From positions 1 through 44,514 of the forward strand of contig DUED01000063.1 of assembly GCA_011176685.1 (NCBI GenBank): a stretch of 44,514 nucleotides of DNA, given 5' to 3'. Of this stretch, positions 16,234 through 23,686 are shown one piece after another. This DNA comes from Anaerolineae bacterium (lineage in GTDB: Bacteria > Chloroflexota > Anaerolineae > Anaerolineales > Anaerolineaceae). Each line of letters opens with the position of its first letter. Within the stretch, counting starts at the first letter, position 1. Position numbers and translations under genes: made by a program. Under the pieces are notes generated by a model that was not told the origin of the DNA, did not search any database, and worked only from the letters and a program-made list of their open reading frames with translations.

Positions 16234-18255
16234 ATGAAGTCACCTGAAAATTGTTTACATTATGTTTTTCAGATGAAATTCGGTTTAATACTCCAAATTC
16301 TGTCTATCCTGCTCATGCTGCCAGCCTGTACCCAGAATCAGACAATCTCATCTGATGCAGGAATCCCTTCCCAGACAAGTGATCTAGACACACAAATGCA
16401 TACTCCCACATCTGTATCCTCCTCTTCACTGGTTTTCAGTAATGATTTCAAGTTAGAGCCTTCTGGTTGGCAATCCATTCCTGAAAAAAAGCCGCCGATT
16501 GCCATAACAGAAACCGCTGACTATTCTGATGGTGCTTATCTAATAACCCTTATGCATAACGATAAGAAAATCTATCATTGGGCAGATACCCAATTAAAGG
16601 ATATGCGTATTGAAACCAGCTTTGACCTTTCCGCTTCAGAAACCGAAGGTGGTGTAATGCTATACTGCCGCATCAAAGACGAAAATAACCAATATGTCGG
16701 TGGTTGGCTTGAGTCTGAGGATGGCAGAGCCACTTATGGTATTGGGAAAATGGTTAATGGAAAAATCACCATTCTGGGCACTTCCATGGATTTCAGTCAA
16801 AGCGATAACCTTATCATCAATGAGCTTGTTGAAAGCAATATTGTAACTAAACAAGGAGCAGATCCCAGCCAGCTTACTCTCAGCTTTGACTGCCGTGGCG
16901 ATTGGCTTATTCTTTCCATCAACGATGTTCCTAGGGTGATTGTTCAAGATAAGACTTTCAAGAGCGGAGATGCAGGATTTGGATATGTAAATATATATCA
17001 AAAAAAGACCACCCTGGTTCTTACTGGTCTGGATATATATGACCTATCACTTGATGAGTCAATTACTGATGAAATTGTTTTATTACCTTTGCAGTCTTTC
17101 GAAGTTGACCAAAAAATCAGTCTCTGTAATTTATTGCCTGATGCAGAAAAATCACAGAGCGGCTTTGCATTTAACTGTAAAGATGGTCAAATGAAAATCG
17201 GATTTCATGGTGAACCTCCTAGTGAAGATTCCTTCTCATTCTTCGGATTCCCTGTTTCCAGCCCCGGTTTTGTGCTCGAAGCAGATGTGATTTCCACTCC
17301 TGATTTGGATACTAGAAAGGATGAGAATGTTTACGGTTTCTTCTTTGTAACCGGTGATGAAAAAATTAAAAGCTGGCAATTCGCAGGACCTTATTACCAA
17401 CTAACTGAATATTATCAAGAGAACAACGTGATTAAAGCACTTGGTGCATTGAACAATAGCTTTTCACCCTCTCTCAAATTTGCCAATCAAACAAATCATT
17501 TCAAAATTGCATACCATGAAGGTAGCTGTGATTTATGGGTCAATGAAATCCTCACGGCGCGAATAACTAATGAAGATATTATCGAAATTACTGCCATAGG
17601 TCTATTCACAGCAGCTTCACGCGAGCATCCATTCAATTCTGTACAAATAAAGAACTTACATATTTATATCCCATTAACCCAAGTTATTACGGAGCACACC
17701 TATGTGTCCAAAGATGATCTATTGAGCGATAAGGGCACTTTCAGTCAGACTGGACTAAGCGGCGCCTTCAGCACATATGAAGAAGATGGTTTTCATTTCT
17801 CCCCAGTTATTTCATATGGCTACTACGGCGTAAAAGCTGATCCAGGACTGGCAGATATGTCTGTATCTGTTTCGGTGCTATTAAATCAAGAACATAGCAG
17901 TGAGTCGATGTACGCCGGAGTCGTGTGTCGCTCCAGTCAGGATGGCAAGTATATTGCCGTTGTGCGTAGCAATGGCACTTATTCCATTTTTAGAGATACT
18001 CCTAAACGTCCCTTTGCCTTACTAGCACAAAAAAAATCAAAAGCTGTCAATACAGACACTGGTGAGAATACCCTCCATCTGGACTGCATTGAAACAACAA
18101 TCAACTTTTTTATCAACGGAATACGGGTTGAAAGTTTTCAGGATACGCGCTTTAACCTACTATTCGGTCGTGGGGGAATTTTTACCAAAGCAGGTCGCGA
18201 TCCACATGAGGATGCAATTGTTTTCAAGGATTTATTTATCAAGGAAATCCACTGA
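16234..18255 (+). CDS. Secreted lipoprotein with repeated LamG/concanavalin-like domains
   Basis: A 673-residue predicted lipoprotein. The N-terminal region contains a hydrophobic stretch (FGLILQILSILLML) that ends in the lipobox LPAC at about residues 29-32, then a Ser/Thr-rich linker. The mature part looks like three successive beta-rich jellyroll domains (about 65-275, 280-490 and 500-673). Each has recurring elements such as NxYVGGWLE or YAGVVCRSSQDGKYIAVVR and a terminal 'GD/GRxGxxxxxxx' strand. The fold is inferred to be concanavalin-like (LamG or DUF1080 type), which usually binds or cleaves glycans. No catalytic residues can be assigned. The ATG at 16234 follows a very strong AAGGAGGAACAC ribosome site. 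It lies 53 bp after aconitase and could share its transcript. Confidence 0.65.
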   Translation: MKSPENCLHYVFQMKFGLILQILSILLMLPACTQNQTISSDAGIPSQTSDLDTQMHTPTSVSSSSLVFSNDFKLEPSGWQSIPEKKPPIAITETADYSDGAYLITLMHNDKKIYHWADTQLKDMRIETSFDLSASETEGGVMLYCRIKDENNQYVGGWLESEDGRATYGIGKMVNGKITILGTSMDFSQSDNLIINELVESNIVTKQGADPSQLTLSFDCRGDWLILSINDVPRVIVQDKTFKSGDAGFGYVNIYQKKTTLVLTGLDIYDLSLDESITDEIVLLPLQSFEVDQKISLCNLLPDAEKSQSGFAFNCKDGQMKIGFHGEPPSEDSFSFFGFPVSSPGFVLEADVISTPDLDTRKDENVYGFFFVTGDEKIKSWQFAGPYYQLTEYYQENNVIKALGALNNSFSPSLKFANQTNHFKIAYHEGSCDLWVNEILTARITNEDIIEITAIGLFTAASREHPFNSVQIKNLHIYIPLTQVITEHTYVSKDDLLSDKGTFSQTGLSGAFSTYEEDGFHFSPVISYGYYGVKADPGLADMSVSVSVLLNQEHSSESMYAGVVCRSSQDGKYIAVVRSNGTYSIFRDTPKRPFALLAQKKSKAVNTDTGENTLHLDCIETTINFFINGIRVESFQDTRFNLLFGRGGIFTKAGRDPHEDAIVFKDLFIKEIH

Positions 18256-18294
18256 GATCAAATAAGTAAAAGATCGATTTTTTATCAGCTCTAT

Positions 18295-19251
18295 CTATCC
18301 TAGTTTGGACAATTCCCGCCACAGGTGATCGAGAACCCGCAGGAAAGAGAAGCTGCGTGTATTCCAATGCGAAATAAAAATGTGAAATGCCATGTTATCG
18401 CGATGCTGATCAATTCCGTGATCCGGAAACTCTGCCATCTTTGCCCAAAAATTCCACAATGGAAGATCATATTCATAAGCCAGCTTGGCAGTTGTGAGAT
18501 TGATGCTATTGTCACCTTCTACGTTGTCTGCTTTCGTTGCCAGAATGGGAACTGCACCTTGAGAAATTATATATTCAATGATCTGCCGTATATACCTCTC
18601 ATAAATTTCCGGTGTGCGTTCTAGGAAAGGAAATTCTAAACTGATAAGCACAAACGTTGGGCGGGTAATGCGTAGTTCGCACTCTAGAGGAGTCTCATCC
18701 GGCAGGCATATATCTAGATCTGTCCACATGGGTGAAAGCACTGCTGCTGCATTAAAACCATAACGAGTGGCCTCCCCATCGCGGTTGAAATAGCCACTGA
18801 ACTGATCAGTGGTTTCCTGTAGATAAGTATCTTTTCTTAAATTATAACCGCCATCGGAACCATCAGGTGAATCAAAGAATCCCAAGAAAGTCTGCTTTAC
18901 ATTCTGACAATCTCCTACTTTTGAAAAGGCACGCGAATCATTTCCCATAGCAAGCCCCTTGAGGTATATCTCCTTAGCGGTTTCTGTGACCTCCGGGATA
19001 ATCGGCCATTCCTGCCAATCTTCAGGTTTCAGACGATTGTCAGGGGTTGGAGTTGAAGTAGAAGCGATGCTAGTCTCTGCTTGTTTTGTTACACTTTGCG
19101 ATTTGGTTTGTGTTGCATCAATATACTCATCAACCGCCTGGGAAGTAACCGCAGAGGAAAAGCTTTCCTCCGTCGGTTCTCCAGTACAGCCCGTGAATAA
19201 TAGCAAGAGGAAAAAAACATTAACGTATACACTGTGTTTTCTGTCTTTCAT
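18295..19251 (-). CDS. SGNH/GDSL-hydrolase-like lipoprotein with GDC in block I
   Basis: A predicted lipoprotein of about 318 residues. A signal peptide (VNVFFLLLLFTGC) ends in a lipobox cysteine near residue 22, followed by a low-complexity Ser/Thr linker to about 75. The remainder matches an SGNH-hydrolase-like family: AFSKVGDCQNVKQTFLGFFD as block I, then RPTFVLISLEFPF, VPILATKADNVEG and YDLPLWNFWAKM. In block I the nucleophile position reads GDC rather than GDS, so either cysteine acts as nucleophile or the protein is a binding relic; I believe the GDC form recurs in this subfamily. The start is ATG 19251; ATG 19260 is the alternative. It converges on the other lipoprotein gene. Substrate unknown; likely a surface glycan or ester. 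Confidence 0.68.
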   Translation of the reverse strand: MKDRKHSVYVNVFFLLLLFTGCTGEPTEESFSSAVTSQAVDEYIDATQTKSQSVTKQAETSIASTSTPTPDNRLKPEDWQEWPIIPEVTETAKEIYLKGLAMGNDSRAFSKVGDCQNVKQTFLGFFDSPDGSDGGYNLRKDTYLQETTDQFSGYFNRDGEATRYGFNAAAVLSPMWTDLDICLPDETPLECELRITRPTFVLISLEFPFLERTPEIYERYIRQIIEYIISQGAVPILATKADNVEGDNSINLTTAKLAYEYDLPLWNFWAKMAEFPDHGIDQHRDNMAFHIFISHWNTRSFSFLRVLDHLWRELSKLG

Positions 19252-19286
19252 AATATGCAATTATACAACCTGTACGTATAAATTTC

Positions 19287-20255
19287 TTACAATATCACAG
19301 CGCGTGAGGCCTGGTCTAAACGACTCAATTCTTTCTCTGTAATATCAATCTGCATCGCTTCTGCATTTTGCTTGGCTTGGCGCACATTAGTAGCACCCGG
19401 GATGGCAATGATATGTTGCCCATGAAAAGTTATTGCCCAGCTCAATGCAATCTGCGCGAGAGTAGCATTATGGCTTAAAGCAACCTCATGCAGCACATCA
19501 ATCAATGGTTGTGTGCGTTTCAATTGTTCTTTTCGGAATCCTTTCATGAACTTACGGAATCCAGAGCGTTTCCCAATAAGTCGGGAATCATCGTGAAATT
19601 TACCTGTCAGTAAACCCTGCGCAAGCGGCGAGTAGGCGATGATAATTACTCCCAGCTCTTTAGCCATATCTAATACACCATTCTCCTCAATGCTTCTATC
19701 CAATAAGCTGAAACGAATCTGATTTGAAATCAGCGCAAGCCCCTCGGCAGATAGGTAATTATCAGCTCTGCGCATATCCTCGGCTGAGAAATTACTTACA
19801 CCAACAAAGCGAACCTTCCCTTGTCGCACCAGCTGTGCCATTGCTTTCATCTGGCTCTTGATGCTGGAAAAGCTGAACGGATTATGTATCTGATAAAGAT
19901 CTATAGGATAGGGATGAAGTGCTTCCTGTCTTTTATTGATAGAACCAACTATCGAACTGGCAAAACGCAGGGCGGGCATCCATTTAGTGGCAATAATTAC
20001 TTTGCCTGGTTTAATATTTAATTCACTCAATGCGTTTGCCAACGCCCTTTCCGAAGCTCCGTTACCATACACCTCAGCCGTATCAAACCAATTAATGCCG
20101 CATTCCAAACTACTTGATACGATTTCCTTGATCTGCCTGTACTCTAAAAAACCCCAAAATCTCCCTGCTATATTCTTTTCCTGCGAAAACTGCCAGCAGC
20201 CCAACCCGATGGGACTAACTTCTACGTCTGATTTACCCAGCGACCGTTTTTTCAT
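19287..20255 (-). CDS. Aldo/keto reductase
   Basis: A 322-residue NAD(P)H-dependent aldo/keto reductase with a TIM barrel. The catalytic tetrad is visible: Asp and Tyr in NWFDTAEVYGNG, Lys in IIATKW and His in YQIHNP. The start KRSLGKSDVEVSPIGLGCWQ is typical, as are SNFSAEDMRRAD, YSPLAQGLLTGK and the C-terminal IAIPGATNVRQAKQNAEAM that binds the cofactor phosphate. It resembles YdhF/Tas-like or plant-auxin-induced-type oxidoreductases, whose substrates are broad. It is followed by the SGNH lipoprotein gene after a 35-bp gap on the same strand and may be co-transcribed. A clear link to the neighbouring aldolase (divergent) is not shown. Confidence 0.92.
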   Translation of the reverse strand: MKKRSLGKSDVEVSPIGLGCWQFSQEKNIAGRFWGFLEYRQIKEIVSSSLECGINWFDTAEVYGNGASERALANALSELNIKPGKVIIATKWMPALRFASSIVGSINKRQEALHPYPIDLYQIHNPFSFSSIKSQMKAMAQLVRQGKVRFVGVSNFSAEDMRRADNYLSAEGLALISNQIRFSLLDRSIEENGVLDMAKELGVIIIAYSPLAQGLLTGKFHDDSRLIGKRSGFRKFMKGFRKEQLKRTQPLIDVLHEVALSHNATLAQIALSWAITFHGQHIIAIPGATNVRQAKQNAEAMQIDITEKELSRLDQASRAVIL

Positions 20256-20490
20256 TTCATAATCTCGGGTATTAATTCATCTAAACACATGTGGATTTAG
20301 ATTGTGAGATATTGTACAATAATTGTGCTTTAAAAGCATATATAATCTGGAAACAATTAACCAACAAATATTTTTAAATGCATATCAACCTTGGCTTATC
20401 TTTCAGCTAAAAGCAGTTAGAGCTCTACGCCTATCAAAACGAAGTGAACATTATAAAACATTGAACCAATTATTAGGAGAAAGGAGAAGC

Positions 20491-21132
20491 ATGACAGATA
20501 AAGTTATCAAAGAACAGTTAGTGCACACAATAATGGACCTCTATAGAGCTGGCCTGATTACTGAAAAAGGCGGCAATATAAGCGTACGCAGTATTGAAAG
20601 AAAAAATGCAGTTTATATCACACCCACACGAATTAATAAAGGTACGCTGCAAGCTGAGCAATTAATTCTAATAGATATGGATGGCAGGAAAATTGAGGGT
20701 CGAAATCGTCCATCAATTGAGTGTAAATATCATGCCGGTATCATGAAAGCACGCCCAAAAATAAACGCGGTTATCCATACACATGCACCTTACGCAACAG
20801 TATTTGGCATGATTGATATGGAAATCCCGCCGATTGCAGTAGAAGCTGTCTTTATTAAAGATTATCCCAAGGTCCTATTCTTTATACCCGGGTCTGATGA
20901 TCTAACGAACGCTGTTCTGGAAAAACTTGCACATAGCCAGGTACTGGGTGCTTTCCTGCAGAACCATGGATTGATAACCCTTGGGAAAGACCTGCAATCC
21001 GCTGCAGAAAAAACCATGATGGTAGAACACACACTGAAAATTCTCTTTGCACTGAAAAACACGGGGTTAGAACCCAGCTTGATATCGAAGAAGGATGTTG
21101 AGTTTTTATCTAAATTAACAAATGTAATCTGA
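20491..21132 (+). CDS. Class II aldolase/adducin family protein (fuculose-phosphate-aldolase-like)
   Basis: A 213-residue zinc-dependent class II aldolase of the L-fuculose-1-phosphate / L-ribulose-5-phosphate 4-epimerase family. Visible motifs are KGGNISVR (phosphate loop), SIECKYHAGIMKARP with the catalytic-type Glu, VIHTHAPYATVF carrying two zinc His, and LQNHGLITLGKDL with the third zinc His. The start is ATG 20491 behind GGAGAAAGGAGAAGC; a longer upstream in-frame extension lacks homology and is rejected. Products of such enzymes are DHAP or a 2-carbon aldehyde plus a lactaldehyde-type partner. The gene ends with a good terminator and has no kinase or isomerase beside it, so the exact sugar is unknown. 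Confidence 0.88.
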   Translation: MTDKVIKEQLVHTIMDLYRAGLITEKGGNISVRSIERKNAVYITPTRINKGTLQAEQLILIDMDGRKIEGRNRPSIECKYHAGIMKARPKINAVIHTHAPYATVFGMIDMEIPPIAVEAVFIKDYPKVLFFIPGSDDLTNAVLEKLAHSQVLGAFLQNHGLITLGKDLQSAAEKTMMVEHTLKILFALKNTGLEPSLISKKDVEFLSKLTNVI

Positions 21133-21209
21133 GTTCTTTTAGGGGAATATGAAGCCTGCAACCAAGATGAAAGAATTATTATATAAATAGTAAAAATGTT
21201 GTATTACAG

Positions 21210-21240
21210 AAGAAGGGCTTGAGCCATTCTTATTTTTATT
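21210..21240 (+). terminator. Rho-independent terminator after the class II aldolase
   Basis: AAGAA-G-GGC, loop TTGA, GCC-A-TTCTT form a stem with one mismatch, followed by ATTTTTATTT. It ends the aldolase transcript and overlaps the stop codon of the convergent tatC gene at 21236-21238. Confidence 0.6.
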
Positions 21241-21949
21241 TAGTCGCTAGAAAGGCAAACAGTACACTCAATAAATAAAGGGAAAATAAGGGGATCATTA
21301 ACAAGCCCATATTCACCGGGTCAACAGTAGGTGTAATCATTGCTGCCAGAACAGCTATGGCAATTAACCCATAACGCCACTGTTTTGCCAGTGTCTTGGC
21401 GGAAACAACCTTCATTTTTGCAAGTGTGAAAATGATTAAAGGTGCCTGAAATACGACACCCATCCAAAAAAGCAGATTAGTAATGAAATTTATATAATTG
21501 GATAATCGCGGTCTCGTCTCAACCCCCAGAAAATCCATCAAGAACAGGATAGAGTTAGGCAGCATGACAGAATAAGCAAAGGCAACGCCAACTATGAATA
21601 ACAGAGTTCCCATACCGACAGCCAAATATACCCACTTTTTTTCAGAGGATTTCAGCCCGGGCATAATAAAAGCCAACAGCTCATATAGGATAACCGGCAT
21701 GGCAAGCACAACCCCGCTCAGCAATGCAACGCGCATGAAAACTGCAACATTTTCTGTTATCTCAATAGATTGAAGATTTTCTATGCTACCAACTGGTTCA
21801 GCGAGAATATTAATAAGGTCCTCGGTAAAAATGAAACTGATAAGGGTTGCAATTACCAAGGCAATCAAAGCAATGAGCAAGCGCTTACGCAGCTCTTCAA
21901 TATGATCCCAAAAGGTCATTGTTGGGAATTCATTTATCTCATTTTGCAT
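21236..21949 (-). CDS. tatC: Sec-independent protein translocase TatC
   Basis: A 237-residue polytopic membrane protein that recognises twin-arginine signal peptides. It has the conserved N-terminal TFWDHIEELRKRLLIALIAL, the FMRVALLSGVVLAMPVILYELLAFIMPGL region with its acidic contact, and the FWMGVVFQAPLIIF segment with the family's F/P pattern. Six membrane helices can be counted. It is the last gene of a tatA-tatB-tatC transcript on the minus strand, 30 bp after the TatB-like gene. The C-terminus is a hydrophobic run ending FAFLATK. Length is in the normal range (about 230-260). Confidence 0.95.
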   Translation of the reverse strand: MQNEINEFPTMTFWDHIEELRKRLLIALIALVIATLISFIFTEDLINILAEPVGSIENLQSIEITENVAVFMRVALLSGVVLAMPVILYELLAFIMPGLKSSEKKWVYLAVGMGTLLFIVGVAFAYSVMLPNSILFLMDFLGVETRPRLSNYINFITNLLFWMGVVFQAPLIIFTLAKMKVVSAKTLAKQWRYGLIAIAVLAAMITPTVDPVNMGLLMIPLFSLYLLSVLFAFLATK

Positions 21950-21979
21950 TTGTTAAATTAAAGATAAAAGGGGAATGGG

Positions 21980-22363
21980 TTATTCTTCAGAACTATTTTT
22001 CCGTTTATCATTCTCTGCCCGCAAGCTGTCTCTTTGTTTAAGCTCTTTCCTTGAATGAAAATCACCATGACTGGATACACTTCGCGTTCCATATCCTGTT
22101 AACTTATCTGACACTGAATTCACATTTTCCCGTAATTCTCGAATTTCCTCCTCAATACCTGCATCTTTGATAATCTTGTGGGGCAGATCCCACAGCTCAC
22201 GAGATGTTTCCATTACTTCTGTCCAGTAAGGCGAGTGCGTTACTTTATGGATCAACTTACCCAATTCGCGGGCGGCTTTAACCATCCCTTTAGGCCCCAA
22301 TACAACAATCATTAATATTAAAATCAAGAGAAGTTCAAGTGGTCCGATACCTAAAAATTGCAT
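21980..22363 (-). CDS. TatB-like component of the twin-arginine translocase
   Basis: A 127-residue protein with one N-terminal membrane helix (GIGPLELLLILILMIVVLG), the hinge GPKGM and an amphipathic helix (VKAARELGKLIHKVTH), then a charged cytoplasmic tail with a coiled-coil-like stretch (EEEIRELRENVNSVSDKL). The Glu after GP and the longer helical tail favour TatB over TatA, which here is the separate 58-residue protein 34 bp upstream. TatB forms the substrate-receptor complex with TatC. Many monoderm bacteria have only TatA and TatC, so a separate TatB-like protein is notable. The assignment between TatA-paralogue and true TatB cannot be made certain by eye. Confidence 0.82.
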   Translation of the reverse strand: MQFLGIGPLELLLILILMIVVLGPKGMVKAARELGKLIHKVTHSPYWTEVMETSRELWDLPHKIIKDAGIEEEIRELRENVNSVSDKLTGYGTRSVSSHGDFHSRKELKQRDSLRAENDKRKNSSEE

Positions 22364-22397
22364 ATTCTTATAGGTGTGCGTTATTTAAATTAATTCC

Positions 22398-22574
22398 CTA
22401 TTTATTTTTATCCTTTTCTTCTTCTTGCTGCTCTTTTTTCTCCCCCGAAAGGCCATCTTTAAAAGATTTAATGCCTTTGCCCAGCTCTCCTGCGACTTTA
22501 GTTATCCGACCAGGGCCAAAAAGCAAGAGAACTATTATCAGGATAATAATAATTTCCCATCCGCCTAAGCGCAT
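22398..22574 (-). CDS. tatA: Twin-arginine translocase subunit TatA
   Basis: A 58-residue gene, found by reading the minus strand upstream of the TatB-like gene. The product begins [20 protein letters not shown], has the hinge FGPGRI, the amphipathic [17 protein letters not shown] segment ending in the family's FKDGL-type motif, and a highly charged tail of Glu and Lys. This is a textbook TatA, the pore-forming subunit of the translocase. ATG 22574 follows AAGGAGAG at good spacing, and the stop is TAG 22398-22400. It leads the tat operon and has its own extended -10 promoter. No obvious Tat substrate with a twin-arginine signal was seen in the window. Confidence 0.9.
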   Translation of the reverse strand: MRLGGWEIIIILIIVLLLFGPGRITKVAGELGKGIKSFKDGLSGEKKEQQEEEKDKNK

Positions 22575-22607
22575 TTTGCTCTCCTTAATAAGACTTGATT
22601 TTTTGAA

Positions 22608-22616
22608 ATTATATCA
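22608..22616 (-). promoter_or_regulatory. Extended -10 promoter of the tat operon
   Basis: On the minus strand TGATATAAT reads as an extended -10 (TGnTATAAT) at 22616-22608, about 34 bp before the tatA start. No good -35 is present, as often with extended -10 promoters. Confidence 0.5.
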
Positions 22617-22741
22617 GCAGGAAAGGATTCCCTTATATAATCTGTAGGTTATTCTGGAAATATTCAGGGAATAGTAATTATCTCCTCTGCTCATTTTGGG
22701 AGTACAATAATCTGATAATATCAAATATCTTGGAGGAAATC

Positions 22742-23605
22742 TTGAAAAAAACTACTATTGTCACTGATAGCACTGCCAGCATTCCTAAGTCTATCGCTAA
22801 AGAGTTGAGTATCCATCAGGTCGCATATTACATTCATCGCGGCTCAGAAGTTCTGCGTGATCTAGTCACAATACAGCGGGAGGAATTTTTAAAATGGCTT
22901 CCAACTACAGATATCCTTCCCACCACAGCCAGTCCCGGACCAGGCGACTATCTAAGTATGTATGAGAAACTAGCAGATGACGGCGTGAAAGAAATTGTAA
23001 GTATACACATGACTTCAAAGGGTAGTGGAGCATATCAAGCAGCCACTGCCGCTCAATCAATGCTGAAGGACAAACTGCCACAATTAAAGATCGAGGTTAT
23101 TGATACCCTTAATGTCTCCATGTGCCAAGGCTGGATGGTGATCGAAGCCGCCCGTGCCGCTTTAGCAGGTTTACGTCTGGAAGAGATTGTCGCCAAGATT
23201 AAACAAATGATCCCCATCACCCATATGTTCCAGACTGCTGATACTCTGCGTTATCTATACCTGGGTGGGCGTATCGGTAAGGCGACACATCTGATCGGTT
23301 CCATGCTCAGTCTGAAACCGATTATCAGCATGGAAGATGGTGAAATTGTAGCCAAGGGGGTAGCACGTGGTTTGAAAAAAGCATATCAAAAGATGGTTGA
23401 CCAGATTGAAGTAGTAACAGGCACCACTTCAAAATTAAGAGTCGCTTATGTTCATGCCGGCGCACTGGAAAAAGTCCAAAAACTTAAAGAAACCGTTGAA
23501 AGCAGACTACAATGTGTGGAGTCAATTATCACAGAATTATCACCAGCGCTTATGGTACACACTGGCCCAGGTACAACTGGTCTTTGTTATTTCCCTGTCG
23601 ATTAG
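22742..23605 (+). CDS. DegV family protein (fatty-acid-binding)
   Basis: A DegV-family protein of about 287 residues. Family motifs are IVTDSTASIPK at the start, the lid region with TSPGPGDY-like TTASPGPGDYLSMYEKL, SIHMTSKGSGAYQAA, and the second-domain TLRYLYLGGRIGKATHLIGSML with LKPII. DegV proteins (FakB type) bind acyl chains, and FakB hands fatty acids to the kinase FakA, but no FakA lies nearby. I start at TTG 22742 because TTGGAGGAAATC immediately upstream supplies the Shine-Dalgarno; the earlier in-frame TTG at 22730 lies within that ribosome site. The gene ends with a strong intrinsic terminator. It is monocistronic. Confidence 0.9.
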   Translation: MKKTTIVTDSTASIPKSIAKELSIHQVAYYIHRGSEVLRDLVTIQREEFLKWLPTTDILPTTASPGPGDYLSMYEKLADDGVKEIVSIHMTSKGSGAYQAATAAQSMLKDKLPQLKIEVIDTLNVSMCQGWMVIEAARAALAGLRLEEIVAKIKQMIPITHMFQTADTLRYLYLGGRIGKATHLIGSMLSLKPIISMEDGEIVAKGVARGLKKAYQKMVDQIEVVTGTTSKLRVAYVHAGALEKVQKLKETVESRLQCVESIITELSPALMVHTGPGTTGLCYFPVD

Positions 23606-23624
23606 ATTTTCTCTAACCGATTTT

Positions 23625-23646
23625 AAAAGCCCATATGGGCTTTTTT
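23625..23646 (+). terminator. Rho-independent terminator after degV
   Basis: AAAAGCCC-ATAT-GGGCTTTTTT forms a stem with a 4-nt loop and a T-tract, 20 bp after the DegV stop. It also isolates the leaderless promoter that follows. Confidence 0.85.
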
Positions 23647-23651
23647 CATAC

Positions 23652-23679
23652 TTGCTTAACAGAAATTTTGTTCTATAAT
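23652..23679 (+). promoter_or_regulatory. Promoter for a leaderless radical-SAM transcript
   Basis: TTGCTT (23652-23657), a 16-bp spacer and TATAAT (23674-23679) form a promoter whose -10 ends only 7 bp before the ATG at 23687. Transcription should start at or one base from the A of ATG, so the mRNA would have no leader and no ribosome site, and none is seen. Confidence 0.6.
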
Positions 23680-23686
23680 ATGGGCG

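Noticed and set aside
20323-20490. A 56-residue N-terminal extension of the class II aldolase
   Set aside because: The strong site GGAGAAAGGAGAAGC and the family's usual start both point to ATG 20491.
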